Positions 24,281-36,612 of a stretch of 64,000 bases of DNA are shown here, piece by piece (position 1 is the stretch's first letter; every line of letters begins with the position of its first letter). The notes below the pieces were generated by a model, which did no database searches, was not told the origin of the DNA, and saw nothing but the letters and a program-made list of their open reading frames with translations. The stretch is taken from contig CM060731.1 of the NCBI GenBank assembly GCA_030704615.1, positions 68,678,756 to 68,742,755 on the forward strand, written 5' to 3'. This DNA comes from Takakia lepidozioides (lineage: Eukaryota; Streptophyta; Takakiopsida; Takakiales; Takakiaceae). The translations under genes were made by a program, and so were the position numbers.

Positions 24281-27242
24281 ATGGCCGCTGTAGTTTCTAA
24301 CAAATTTCTCAGGGTTGAATCATACTGGCGTTTGTCGAGCATTGGAGCCATGGTGCTCGTTCTCATAAAGAGATTTACGTTACTCGCAGGCATTGCAGTT
24401 ACTCTCATCAGTGTACTTCCTCCAGGTTTGTTGAAGAGGATTGATCCAATGTTCCTCGACAGTGTAATGTTTCATGCATGTATGATCGTGTCTGCTGCGA
24501 GAACAGAGAGAATGTTGCATCTTGGACTGGAAAAGTACGTGAGCTTGTAATTTACTCACAGATTCTAGAGTCTTGAGGGACAGACGACGTTGATCGACCA
24601 TGATTTGCTGGTGATCCAGTCGCCGCCATCGATGCCGATTACTTCGAGGAAGGATATGTTGTGGAGACGGTGCTGGATGGCAACAAGCTTGCGCTTGCCG
24701 TCCACAGCATTTACGCAGATATGGACGGTGGCGCATCAGTGGTGGCATTGGACTCGGCCAAGAGCAGTCTTCTGAAACTCGGTCTGCCGTTATCTCGAGG
24801 TAGGCACGGCACCATCCTAAGCCCGCTGTCTTGATATCGCAGTCGCTGCGTCATGGCTTTGTCTTCAAATCCACTAATATATCCTTGAACCGAGCTTCCA
24901 GGTTGCAGTGATGCTCTTACTCTTTCGTGAGTACCAGTATTTTGCACTGAGATTTGTAGTTGTGTTGTTGTGGTCACCTTGTCTTGGATTTTAGGTAGCG
25001 AAATTGAGCGCATTGCAGGCTCGCCGGGAGGGAAGGCAGGATATCGAGATGGGCGTGCAGATGAGGCTCTCTTCGACCATCCTAAGAAGCTTGCGTTTGA
25101 TGATGATGGGAACATATACATCGCTGATACCAAGAACCTGGCTATCCGCAAGCTCAGCAAAGCAGGTGAGCACGTGTTAAATTACTGTGAGTCCTCTCAC
25201 ATCCTCTCATGTTGCCCCAAAGCATACACAGGTTCAGGGGAACTTTGTGGGTTTGATTTTCAGAATGATGAAAACCTGTACAGCTTTATTTACAGGACAC
25301 ACGAGGTATTTGAACATATGATAGAAAAACCCCAAAACCTGGGAAAGAACAAAGAAGGGAGGAAAGCGACTGGACTCTTGAATTCGTGTCAAGCTGTTGT
25401 CTACAATTGAGAGCCTGAATGGTTGGTGATTGCTCGGGGGGTGGATCTAATGGTGCTTCTATCTGGAGCAGGTTTTGTAACAACGATCGTGGGGGGCTCA
25501 AACAGAACTGGTCATACAGATGGCCAGGGCCGGGAAGCTTCATTTTCAAATGATTTTGATGTTGCTTATGTGCCCAGCTGCTGTTGTCTTCTTGTTTCCG
25601 ATCGTGGAAACCGAATGATCCGACAGATCCAGCTACCACAGGTCAATGGCCGCTGTCCTGGCCTCCGTCCAAGGGCTCCTGCAAGCAATCTTACAAGTAT
25701 GTTTCAGAATTCCCCTTGAGCATAACAAACTCAGTCCAGTGTAGCACAGTCGACGCCCACATGGTAACTTTCTGGTCTTCCACATGCATACCTTGGATGT
25801 GAGCTTCAAACCTTCTTGAGTTTGGCAGCATGAATGACGGGAGGTCAATCATGCTCCTGGATGGACTGGGTAAACCCTGAGTGCTTGATACCTTCCCAAC
25901 AGCCCATACATTTGTATGGGTTAATGCATGCATGATGAAATATGTCGCCTATGAACGATTCCATCCTCCACCCTAAGAAAGAGAGGGACAGATTACATCT
26001 GGCTATGGCCTCTGGAGCCACCCACTCCGCGCCCGTCACCTAATACGTATCGTAACTTTACTTTTCAACGCATTGTGTGGAATTCCATGGATTGATTCAT
26101 GGGATGGTCGCCGTGCTCAGATGTTACACTGTACCTTGCCTTTTTCGGAGCGGGAGTGGTGGTGACGATCTTGGCATTCAAATGTTGGTCAATGCGCTTG
26201 CGGTCCAGCCTCTGCTGGGTAAACCTCTACAGGCCCTTCTGATAGGGTAAACTTGTTACAATGTTGGCGTTGCATGTTCACCATGTCTAATCTAACCCAT
26301 ACAGGCTTAGTGGATTTTGAGTGAGTTTTGCAATTCAGTTTGCACTTGCTCTACCTAACCATCCCCAGTGTAGCTCTTGTAAATCCTGGAGATGTTTGTA
26401 TTCCCATTTACAAGTATTGATATCTACTCTCTATTCACCTGCACGGATTTTATTCAAAGTGATTGTGCAGTACATTTGTACTTTCAAACAGTTTTGTGAT
26501 GTGCTCATTAGACCTGAGCTTGGTGCTTCTCACTTGTAGGCAGGCAACAACCGGAAGCCCCATGTCTCCTCCACAGGAGACAGGGCAGCTCTCCTTCTCG
26601 ATCCCGCAGCAGATGAAGGAACAAACCAAGACAATCTTCTCCGCCATGAGAAACGCAGCTGCTGAGTTTTTCATCTGGGGTCCATTTCTGGCTATGGAAT
26701 TTGCAAGTGCTTTCTTCGAAATGTTTGCATACCTTGTTTTGTACAGCATGTCGCTTCCTCTAGGACTACTTTGTTCCCAGCCCGTGCACACCTCGGTCAC
26801 AAACCAGCCACGTCCACTGGAAGGTGAGACCGACTTACTGGGTTTCACGGAGATTTTGTATCCACAACAAACATGCAATCTTGATTCCCGCAGAAGTCTG
26901 TCAGCGAAGCCTGGTACCTTGGCAAGGATTGCTGGATTGGGAAGAGTGTTCTTTGACACCTCACCAAGTTCTCAAGTGAAGAACTCCAAACAAGATGCAT
27001 CAGAACTGGCTAACTCCCTGATTGTCAATGACCTCATCGACTTCTCCGAACCAGCGGAAAGCAAAGCAAATCAGTCTACTTCCAGGATTGATTCTAAGAC
27101 CATCGGTTTCTCACCTCCCCATGGAATCGACAAACTACCTATGCCACTAGTTGCTGACAGCGAATCCAAAATGGACGATTTGGTCCAAAAGTGTCTTTCA
27201 GGACTAGCCCCCCAGTCGACAGTGCAAGACCTTCTGAATTGA
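24281..27242 (+). CDS. NHL-repeat domain protein with N-terminal signal/anchor (5 exons, about 454 aa)
   Basis: Proposed exons 24281-24425, 24620-24799, 24995-25165, 25472-25641 and 26544-27242. The first three introns are all phase 1; the last is phase 0 and its sites are the least certain. Exon 1 encodes a hydrophobic leader (LLAGIAVTLISVLPP). Exons 2-4 encode NHL beta-propeller blades: YVVETVLDGNKLALAV, ADMDGGASVVALDSAKSSLL, LAFDDDGNIYIADTKNLAIR and VPSCCCLLVSDRGNRMIRQI. Exon 5 holds a membrane-like segment (FASAFFEMFAYLVLYSMSLP) and a Ser-rich tail. It matches the plant NHL proteins with a signal peptide and a C-terminal hydrophobic region, whose biochemical role is not established. An alternative exon-4 end at 25696 would need an extra exon. 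Confidence 0.85.
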
Positions 27243-28297
27243 ACCGATTTCTGGGGTATCTTTGTTGAGCTGGGTTAAGCTTTTGACTTTTCAAAGTAAC
27301 TCGCCTATCTTCCTGACTTAGGACAGCTCCAAATAGCTATCCAGCTAGCATCTGTTTCCAATATGAAAGGTTTTCGTGTATCAGATTCAGTTCTCAACTC
27401 TTTGAAACTCCCATGGCAACAGATCAATTTCCCATACGAATGTTTGCCAGGCAAATCTACACAGCTGGTTTTAGATGTGGACCTGTATGCAGACCTTAGT
27501 ATTTAATGCATAACTTTGTGAATTTTCCTGCCATCCTTGCGCAGGATTGGTTTTAGCCAGGGGTTTGAGCACCAAGAAGATAGCAGCTTGGGCAAAGGCA
27601 CCCTACTTCACTTTTGGGCCTTTGTTGAGCCATGTCTTCATGGCATGCAACAATTTCACATGGGGCCTGCAATGCTGACTGCTTCAAAGATCCGAGATAG
27701 TTTCACAAAGTTACTGAGATTCTGATTGGAACCCACTTCCCGTACTCATAACCCTGCTTGTGAATTTTTTATGCAGGCCTTCCTTGAATGTGATCAGAAT
27801 CGCCCAGGTCCAAAGCTCATGAATGGGGCTGACATATAGAAGTGCAAAGAGCTATGGAAAAGTTGCATTGTAGCCCGGGAGGGTCCCTCCACTTTGTCTA
27901 AATTTAATAAACGCTCAGAATCCTCACTCTGTTTGAAAATTCTTTCACCATGAACTTGAAGTTGCAAAGTTGTTGCTGTTGTTAGAAAGGCCCAGCAGGC
28001 TGAACTCATGTTTGAGTAGTCTGAATGAATGTGTAGTGTAGTTAGAAGGATTGTTAGTGGGTACTTAGTGATGCAGAGAAGAGCGGGGTGGTGAGATGCA
28101 CATGAACGCCAAGTGTCTTGGGTCGTCCTCGTGTTCTGTACCGTTGTCAGCTCATGGTATGGCCCTCCCACACCCCACCTCCATTGTCTCCAGCTCTGCT
28201 TCTTTTTTGATCAGATCCTCTTTCCTTCGTCTGCTGGGCCCTCCACTTTTGTTAAACTTTAATTTCAAGTTTCCGTGATCTCGTTTGCAGTTTAGAG
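27243..28297. other. intergenic; 3' UTR of NHL gene and promoter/leader of LEA gene
   Basis: No additional coding exon recognised. TTTGCAG directly before the LEA start (28290) looks like an acceptor, so the LEA gene may have a 5'-UTR intron. Confidence 0.4.
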
Positions 28298-29378
28298 ATG
28301 TCGCAGCACGATCAGATCAGCAGGGGGAAGCAGGGAGAAGACTATCCACAAGAGAAGGCCGAGGCCCAGGATGCTAGCAAGGTTCCCTGGATCGGAGATA
28401 CAGATGTATGAGCTATCACTCGGCATAAAAAGAAGAACGGAAATTCTTCTGATTAGTCTGGTCATGAGCGTGTTTAGTGCAAATCGGTGCAGTTATTTGT
28501 GAATTTTGTATGATCTGCAACCAGTTTTGAGTTACCAACCAGACATGGTTGAATAGCGGAACAGTTGGTGGTCGGATGTTTTGGTGCGTGGACTTATGGA
28601 TTTTGGGTACGCTTCTTTTTGTACAGCACAGACTGCGGCTGGAGAGACCCAGGGGAAGGCCATGGAAGCTGGTCGTTACGCCGCAGAGACTGGAGAAAAA
28701 ACAAAGGAAAAAACTAAGGAGATGGCCGAGCAGGCTCGGGGGACAGTCGGTGGTATCCTTCAGAAGGTTTAATTTCCAACATCTGGCTTACAACTCTCGT
28801 GTATGGGTTCTACCAGTAGGTGGCAATCGTGTGCAAGTTGATCCTTTGACATTCACGTGTTTCAAGTTTCAACCTCTGAACTTCTTGCGAGAGTTGGTCC
28901 GATTCGATTTCTTCAGTCTGGTGACGCCTCTCACCTAGTCACGATGCAATCTAGAACACTGCAAAATTGAGGGAATACGACCTCAGATGTGAGACTCCTC
29001 ACAACTTGAAGAAAACTACTATCTTCGTGATGCCAGAGCTTCCATTCTTCAGCAAATGATTGATTCAAACCTTGAATTCTATCTTCACACAGGCATTATT
29101 CGATCTGTAACAAGCATGATTAAACTTGACAACAATCTTTTGAATTTGAACCATAGGACCGAGCTGGAAAGCCTCATATGTAAATTTTGAGGTTACGTTA
29201 CAAGGATCGCAAGGAGTACAAGATATTAAATGACTTCTGGTATTTCGCAGTTAGCCATGCTCTCGATTTGCACTGACATTCGTGTTTGTTTCTTGGGCAA
29301 TGTGAATGGCAGACTGGAGATGCGGTGGCCAATACTCTTCAGTCCCTCAAGGAAAAGTTGACTCCCGGCAACGACTAG
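28298..29378 (+). CDS. small LEA_4 (group 3) late embryogenesis abundant protein (3 exons, 102 aa)
   Basis: Exons 28298-28405, 28632-28766 and 29313-29378; every intron is phase 0. LEA proteins are hydrophilic, disordered proteins that fold to amphipathic helices on drying and protect membranes and enzymes. The middle exon carries the 11-residue helix pattern (GKAMEAGRYAAETGEKTKEK, TKEMAEQARGTVGGILQK). The last exon ends TGDAVANTLQSLKEKLTPGND. There is no signal peptide, so it is probably cytosolic or nuclear. It is short for LEA_4 but has no missing part. Desiccation or ABA control is likely from the family; I saw no clear ABRE. Confidence 0.85.
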
Positions 29379-30014
29379 AAATCGAGTACAAATGGCTAGA
29401 TACAATCATCTACAGTGTACAGGCTGACTCCTCGCTTAGAGAATAATGTGGAAACCAGGCTGTGGCCGAAAAACGAGCTTGGTTTCATTGTGAAATGTGC
29501 AAGTTTGGAAGTGAAACACGAGTTCAATTTTGTTGTGAACGAGGCATTTCCCGTAGGAAGATTTCACAGAAGTGTTTATCGAATTGTGACCACAAACTCT
29601 AGCATTCGGCTTTGTCGCTGCAATCCAAACTATCCTTAGCCCAAGTTCAGAAAAGAATTTGCTCGAAAGGTTCTCATCTCGCACACATTCGTTTGCAACC
29701 TGGAGGCTACCATATAAGCATCCAACCTGACCCCGCTGCCTACAAGTCGTTGGTCAACAACGGTATTACGGGTGCAAAGGCGTAGTAGACCTGTGTGGGG
29801 CGAACCCAGAAGCGCATTCCCTGAGTGGCGCACCCTCTTCACAGCCGTAGGTGTGTTCAATAACATGAAAGCAAACATCAAAGAGCTGGAATGGCCTCCA
29901 AAGAATCAGCGGGTGCCAGGGAAACAATGTAGTGTCTGTCAATTTCAATGCTCATACGACTGCAAAACAAACATCTAGGCTTCTCCAACCATACCAAGCT
30001 GGGGCTGAGGCCCT
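29379..30014. other. intergenic between LEA gene and LINE
   Basis: Downstream of the LEA stop; no further motif recognised. The LINE 3' end is expected near 30010-30030. Confidence 0.4.
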
Positions 30015-31735
30015 GGAAAATTTTTATTAATCAAAAGAGGCAAGAACAACACGGAGGGAAAAATAACCTCCAGTAGGGCCATGTAGGCTTAACGCATGGG
30101 GAACACCCAGGGAACAAAGGGAAGAGGGGGAGTAGCTGGAGAAGTTCGAGCAGGGGAACAGTGAGATAAGGGAAAAACTGACCAAAAACCAGCACAGGAA
30201 GGCTAGCAGAGGAAGAGGAAGCTCAGCGCAGAAAGCATGAAGGCACAGAGGCTACACCCAGGCAGGCTTGCAACTGTCCATAACGCTAAACTATCAAGCC
30301 GAGCAAAATGTAACAAGTCCGTTCACAAGTAGCAGGACACTACTGACTCCCAGAATCCAGATGCGCTTTAGATTTGGAGGAGCCCAGTTTCTGATGTCGC
30401 CAATTGATGTCTGGAGCCTCGGAGTCAACCGGCGATTTGCCAATCCCAGGGGATGTCATCATTCCAGTGGACTCTTGATTCCGAGTGCCTGGTGCATAGG
30501 GTGTTGGCTTTTGCCCAGGAGAGGTCGAAATCCGCGTACAGCTGCTGGCACCTCCTTTCGTTACTCCTGCTGGCTGATGCAAGCAAAGCCACCCACGCTT
30601 TTCTGCCCTCAGTCATCAGATCCACATATATTTTGCAAAGGATGGATCTGACACTGGGGTTTTTGCCCTACAAAACTAACGAGCATCTAGCCTTCCAAAT
30701 AGCCCAAAGAGAGTGAGCTCTAAGGGTGGCCCATATGGGACAATTGTTCCAGGAAGAACCGTTGTGCAGACTGAGAAGTAAAAGGGGGGAAGATAATGAA
30801 GGTAGAGTTCCCCAGTTAGAGAAGAACTTCCCGACATAGTGCCAAACCCTGGCAGAAATAGGACAGTGAATCAGGCAGTGCTCCAGCGTCTCACTGCTCC
30901 CGCCACGACAGGACAGGCAGGAAGGGTCAGTAACAGAGATGGAGACACCAATCGGCAAAATCCTATTGGCAATTTTCCATAAGAAAGCACTGATTTTGGC
31001 AGATCTATGTTTCGCCCAAATGTCTTTCCAAACACTGTTCCACCCATGGGTCTGTAGGTTGAAGGACCATTTCTTGTTCCATTTCTCGTCGAAGTTAGCT
31101 TTTCCAAGCAGCAACCTATATCCTGGCTTGACCGTGTACCCCAGGAAGGGAGTTTTAGAGCTGTTCTTCCAAGTCCACTCTCCTGGGTCCACCTGGAATC
31201 TGCTCAAAAGGAAACGCAGGAACCAAAACAGCGGCGTTCTGGATGCCCAGCAGAACTCTTGACCAGGTGGTGGCTTGGGATCAGGCTTACCCGTGAGAAT
31301 CTCGATGACTCTAATCTTATAGGCCTCATCATGATGGAGCTGCCCAGATCCCTCCAGAGAAAGTAGGCCATCTTCGAGGGTGTTGAAGACAAGGCCCAGC
31401 CAATGCGAGTCCCTGGATTCAATTGCCAAGAGAGCTACAGGCACATTTCCCTTGTAACTGCCAAACCAACAAGGGAGAGAACTGGCATTGCATCCACCAC
31501 TAAATAAGAGGGGAAGCACATTTTGGATTCCCTGTTTAACATGATCCCAACCATCTAATGGAGGAGGCCGACACCGAGGATGAGAGCGTTTTAGGATCAA
31601 GAAAATCACTATTTTTCCCACACGTTGGCCACATGCAAAAGACCCTTAGATTCCCAGGTAGCCCATTTTTTACTTAGGGAAATCAGGGGAGCATTTCCTA
31701 AGTTCTGATTTCCAAATAAAGGCTGCCTTATCGCT
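30015..31735 (-). mobile_element. LINE (non-LTR retrotransposon), 3' segment of ORF2 with zf-RVT
   Basis: Minus-strand frames encode the C-terminal part of a plant LINE ORF2. Order: PLFGNQNLG...KKWATWESKGLLHV, a linker, then the reverse-transcriptase zinc-binding domain (WKDIWAKHRSAKISAFLWKI, CLSCRGGSSETLEHCLIHCP). It continues past one in-frame TAG (about 30665) to KAWVALLASASRSNERRCQQ. There is a frame change near 31620. The 3' end is judged from the AT-rich TTTTTATTAATC near 30020; a clean poly(A) tail and target-site duplication were not confirmed. It is joined head-to-head to the RT segment on the other strand. Confidence 0.88.
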
Positions 31736-32880
31736 TCCTCAAAACAAGTGGGCTTCTCTTGATGAATATGTGCTGCTTCTCATTAACGAAGCCATGCACA
31801 AAGCTAAAATCTCTGAGCAGCCTTTGGCTATTTTAATGCTGGACTTCGAAAAGGCTTTTGACAATATAGATTGGAGATTCTTGCACAAGGTTCTGGCAAA
31901 AATTGGGATGCCTGAATCATTTTCAAGATGGGTAGAGCTCCTTCTCTCTTCAGCATCTAGCAAGGTTGTGGTTAATTGTGCTATCTCTAAGCCTTTTGTT
32001 TTTTTCAGGTCTGTTAGGCAGGGCTGCCCTCTGGTGCCGTACCTCTTCCTCATTGCAGCAGATGCGTTGGGGCATTATCTAAGTTCTAGACAAGACATTG
32101 TGGGTCTAAAAGTTTTGGAAGACTCGTCTGTGAAATTGTCTATGTACGCTGATGATACTACCCTGCTCTTGAACAATGAGAGTCCTCTCAACATCGATCG
32201 AGCTTGCAAGGCACTGAAATGCGCTGCGCCGCTTCTGGTCTGAAGGTAAACTGGAATAAGTCCGTAGGACTGCTCACGGAGCTTCCTCCCAATACTTCCA
32301 AATGCCATGGTCATGCATGGGGTCAAGAGCTGGGCCTCAGGTGGCTTCAACCAGGCACAACGCATACCCTGTTGGGCTTTCAAGTGGGAGTTGGCCTTAC
32401 AGAAGAGCAGAGATACGAACCCATTCTCCGAAGGCTTCGTAATAAACTCGCTTTTTGGAGTTCTGCAATGCTCTCTGTTGCAGGTAGGGCTCTTGTACTC
32501 TATCAAATCTTGCTAGCCTCTATGTGGTTTTCAGCATCTGTTTGGTCCCCAGGTTCAAAGCTCATTGCTAAGCTCAAAGCTATGATGCGTAACTTCCTCT
32601 CGGGAGCCACGCCGGCTGCACCCACCAAAAGAGCGCTGGTCTCTTTGGTCCCAACTCTGCAGGGCTCGCAAGGAAGGCGGCCAGGCTTGGGCTTATTGAC
32701 CCTGCACTCCAGATTAAGGCTCTACTAGCTAAATGGGTTCCCAGGGTGCTTCGTTATGGTGACAGTCTATGGTGCATGCTGGTGAAGGAGCACCTCGTCC
32801 AATCACTACCCACCACTTCCACCTCATGGGCGCCTTCCTTAAAATGGCTCGTCCAGGGCAGCGTTTCTTTTAAGGTATTT
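31736..32880 (+). mobile_element. LINE, inverted 5' segment with reverse transcriptase core
   Basis: Plus-strand frames encode the RT palm: LAILMLDFEKAFDNIDW, then SVRQGCPLVPYLFLIAADAL, then SMYADDTTLL (YADD catalytic box). The thumb and linker follow (SGLKVNWNKSVGLL, MRNFLSGATPAAPTKRALVS, LLAKWVPRVLRYGDSLWCML, LKWLVQGSVSF). The frame changes near 32220 and 32660. The segment ends where the minus-strand segment's coding content would take over, as expected for one element with a 5' inversion. Confidence 0.9.
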
Positions 32881-33390
32881 ACATTGTAGCACAAGTGGCA
32901 TCCATTAGAACCTTATAGGAGCATGTCTGGCGCTTGTACAAAATGCTTAGTGGAAATGGCTGGCGATAATATGAGATTTTGAATGGGTATTGGGCGAGTG
33001 AACCTAAAACCTAGTAGACTTGTTGAGGCGAATAACCCAGAATTGACGTAGCAAATTGGAGGGTTTAGGCATCATTGGAGACTAGGCAGAAATTATGCCA
33101 AACACCACCAAAACAATTTAAACCACCATTCATAAGTAGAAAACCTTATATTGCATCAGTCAATCTACACTAAGTGGCATATTTGAACCCTGGCCCAAAA
33201 AGACCCTGCCTAATGCTACATGGCACATAGATAAGAAGTATCAATGTTTGCTCTCTTTAATCGCAGCCTTGAGTGATTACTGATACTAACATAAAGTGCA
33301 TGCGAAAGCACGCTCTGCAACTTGCAAGCAGCCCTAAGGCCTGAAGAGAGGAGAGGAAAAAAATGAAAGAAGGAAGAGGTGTGTTTTAGG
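32881..33390. other. intergenic, nothing recognised
   Basis: AT-rich DNA between the LINE and the SINE candidate, with no open frame of interest. Confidence 0.4.
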
Positions 33391-33661
33391 TTTTTTTTTT
33401 CCCCCTAAACTTGATGACATGTGTCCTTTCATCCCAAAAACAATGAATAAATGACATTCTCATTCCGTTAACCCTCTGCCACCCTTTTGATTATCATCCT
33501 CCTCTGCAGTCACCCTTTTGCCCTCCTCCACGGCCACCTTTTTCATATTTAGGAACTTTATCATCCAAACCAGGTTGCTATCAAAACAAACTTTGAGGTG
33601 TTAGAAATCGAATACCAAGGCGTTTAGCTAGGACTGGAGATATTTACCACTAAGCTACCCA
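33391..33661 (-). mobile_element. possible tRNA-derived SINE
   Basis: Reading the minus strand from 33661, GGGTAGCTTAGTGGTAAAT contains a good Pol III A box (TAGCTTAGTGG). About 40 bases on, TGGTATTCGATTTCT resembles a B box. The unit ends in a run of ten A at 33391-33400 on the minus strand. This layout (tRNA-like head, short body, A tail, about 270 bases) fits a plant SINE. No target duplication was found, so the call is tentative. Confidence 0.45.
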
Positions 33662-35058
33662 TACACATATCATAGATATGCTACTACAAAGTTTATCTAT
33701 ACAGATTGTACTATACTTACCCATATATATATATATATATAATGGGCAACCGCGTCCTCCCGCGCACTCCGAATGCGGCGATGTCCTGCACGTGGTCGGT
33801 GGGATCTGGCTCCTCTGCTGTAAACTGTCTTCACTCAATATGGCGCCATGTGCCTCCCTGTGGTGGCCCCTCTAGCGAATGGTGGCCCATCAGATCAGCT
33901 TTTGGCGAAAAGTGATTATTTTTCAGCCTCATTTCCCTTTACCCCTGTCGCCAAGACCCGCACGAGGTCGAAATCTGGCGATTATTCGCCACTAACAGAA
34001 TGGCTGGTCCAGGGGCCTTACAAATCCAAAGGTAAGGGTTCCGCCGCCTAGAACTCCATTTGGAATGCTTGAAATGATTTCAGGCTAAAATATTTACTAT
34101 ATGTATAGTAGTGAGGCGTGCACCCCCTTATATAGCCTGGGAGGCGGCGTTGGAGACTTCGAGGACAGCCTGCGAGGCGATGGTGGGCCCTTCCAGAAGA
34201 CCCTAGAGATAGCCCCACCAGTCCTACCCTACCCCACCTTTTTCTCTGGGCCTGCCTGACCTTCTCCTGCTTTTTCACTAGCCCCCCCAAGTTAGTCGTG
34301 CTAGCTAATCACTCGCTAATTTTCTTTGGAATGAAACTAGGGCTTACATATTTACTTGCCATTTTTTCTCACATTTGGTCGTTCCAAAAGGGAGAGCATT
34401 GGATCAGCCAATGGGGAAGGAGAGCACCGACATTGGAATGGGTGAAATGTGAGGCCAGGTGTAGAGATGAGCATAGAAGTAGGAGGTGGACCCTCCTTCC
34501 ACTTATAGAGCTTGGATGGGGCTGTGTGGGGATGAGGCAGTGGCCCTTCTAAGAAAGGCTCCACCACTGCCTTGAGAGAGTATATAATGAGGGTTAGGGC
34601 TACATTTTATAGGTTCCTTCTCCCTCCATCTCACTTTAGTGGGCTCAGCAAGTAGGGCCCGATCAGAAAAAGTATATTTGGAACCTGAACCATCTTCAAA
34701 TGAATTTTAATAAGGGACAATTGTCAGTAGTCTCTAATTACAGTGGAAGCTACAGCTGCAGCTTCGTTTAGTCACGTGACCATGAAAGATACGTCTTCCT
34801 CCTCTTGGCTGGGCATGCACTTGTAACTACCTTCCAATTTCTTGATCAGGTGAGCCTTGAGGAGTAAGAACTTTGGTATACTGTACTAAAGCACAAGCTC
34901 CCCAACAACAAGGTGTGAAACTGTGTCTCAGATTTGCGACCTTGTAACCCATGAGTTTGATGAGTCTGAGCAGAACACACGACCTGCTTGTTAAGCAACA
35001 TCTCTACTTTCTGTTGAGAGTGTTTGAGTTAAGGAATATTTGTTGACTGTCTGGAAGG
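33662..35058. other. intergenic; (TA)n and promoter of CXE gene
   Basis: Contains an AT dinucleotide run at about 33723-33742 and a GC-rich patch at 33750-34050 with no identifiable gene. TATATAAT at 34581-34588 is a possible TATA box for the carboxylesterase, which would imply a leader of about 440 bases. Confidence 0.35.
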
Positions 35059-36612
35059 ATGGCAACCACCACAAGAGATGAGCTGATGAGCAAGGCCCAT
35101 CAGAAAGTGCCAGCGTCTGGGAACTTTGTGGATGGAGTTGCCTCCAAGGATGCCACCATCGATACAGAGACAGATACAGAAACTGGTGTGTGGGTGCGGA
35201 TCTTTTTACCCCAGAGTGCCACCGAGAAGAAGGTGCCAGTGGTGGTGTATTACTTGGGAGGGGGATTTATCGCAGGAAGTAGTGATATGTCATATGTTCA
35301 TGGCCATTGCACCTCCACCGCTGTGACGGCTAACGTAATGGTGGTGGCTGTGAGTTACCGACTCGCTCCTGAGCACCGGCTTCCAACAGCTTACGAAGAC
35401 AGCTTCAGTGCTCTTCTCTGGCTCCAAAAGCAGGTATCCTGCAACCCTCGCCATTTTCGTTGTCCATACATATGGCTATGGCCTAGTAACCCGACGTGTC
35501 AAACATTATATTGCTCTCGCTCCATTAGCTCCATCCAGCAAAGTTCAGAGCAAGTACAGGAGCAATCAGCAATTTGAAAAGTGTCATCTGTTCAGAAAAT
35601 AATGATCCTGGGGATGAGGTGTGATTGCCAGTAGTCACGGTGGAATCCATTATTCCGGAACTAAAGTTGGATGATCCATGTCCAAAATCATGAAATGCAC
35701 GGTTAGTTTGATTGCATACAAGTGTTACATGCTCCGTTTGCAATTCGCTTTACCCACAAATCCAGATTGCAGGAGGGCGCAAAAATGGCAGTCTTCAAGT
35801 CCATCCACTGCCAGTCACGGAGATGTGTCTAGACATTCTTTGTGAGAACGATCGGTGAGCCCAGATGTACCTGTCTGCATGTAAGGCACCGGTCCACGAA
35901 ATAGGTGTTTGATAGCACGACTAGTGCTTTGCTAATTCTGGGCTAAAAGTCGGGAGCATACTTGTCTTCTTCTCTCGCTCAGTGGCTCCGGCAATTCATT
36001 GAATGTTAATGATCGCAGGCCATACTTCAAGCGAATGGAAGAGGAGGAGGTGAGACATGGCTTATTGAACATGCCGATTTCTCACAGTGCTTTCTGATGG
36101 GAGAGAGTTCGGGCGGCAACATTGTGCACCATTTGGCAGTGCGAGCATGTAGCGAAGATCTAAGCCCTCTATCTCTCAAAGGACTCATCCCTATAGTTCC
36201 TGGCTTTCTGACAGCGTCCCCAAGCACTTCTGAAGAGCGGTACAAGAACGATCCTGATTTCACAACTGAGGGTATCGATGAAGTCATTCGCCTAGCTCTC
36301 CCCGTAGGAGCATCTAGAGCTCATCCATTTTTGAAGGTTCCATTTGGCCCGGATGCTCCAAACCTTGCAGAGGCAAATTTTCCTCGCATGTTGGTGATCG
36401 TAAATAAAGAGGATCCAATATACGATCAGCAGCTGCAGTATGTTAATGGTCTCAAGAATATCGGGAAGGACGTGAAGCTATTCGAGATAGAGAAAGGGGG
36501 TCATGGCTACAGATTATATAGTAATGAAGATATGATGAGGCCCCAAGAGGAGACCATAGCTGATTTTATCACTGGTAGAACTGCGGTAACTAATCCAGAC
36601 TCTAGAGAATGA
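35059..36612 (+). CDS. CXE-type carboxylesterase-like alpha/beta hydrolase (2 exons, 322 aa)
   Basis: Exons 35059-35433 and 36019-36612, phase 0, CAG/GTATCC to CGCAG. The family (HSL-like, Abhydrolase_3; the same fold as the gibberellin receptor GID1) hydrolyses short acyl esters or xenobiotics in the cytosol. The nucleophile is Ser155 in GESSGGN. The acid is Asp257 in NKEDPIYD and the base is His287 in KGGHGY, so the triad is complete. The oxyanion-hole motif, normally HGGGF, reads LGGGF (Leu66): the conserved histidine is absent. The conserved VSYRLAPEHRLPTAYED is present just before the intron. Length is normal for the family. Because the triad is intact this is more likely an enzyme than a GID1-like receptor, though the changed oxyanion loop makes activity uncertain. 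Confidence 0.92.
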
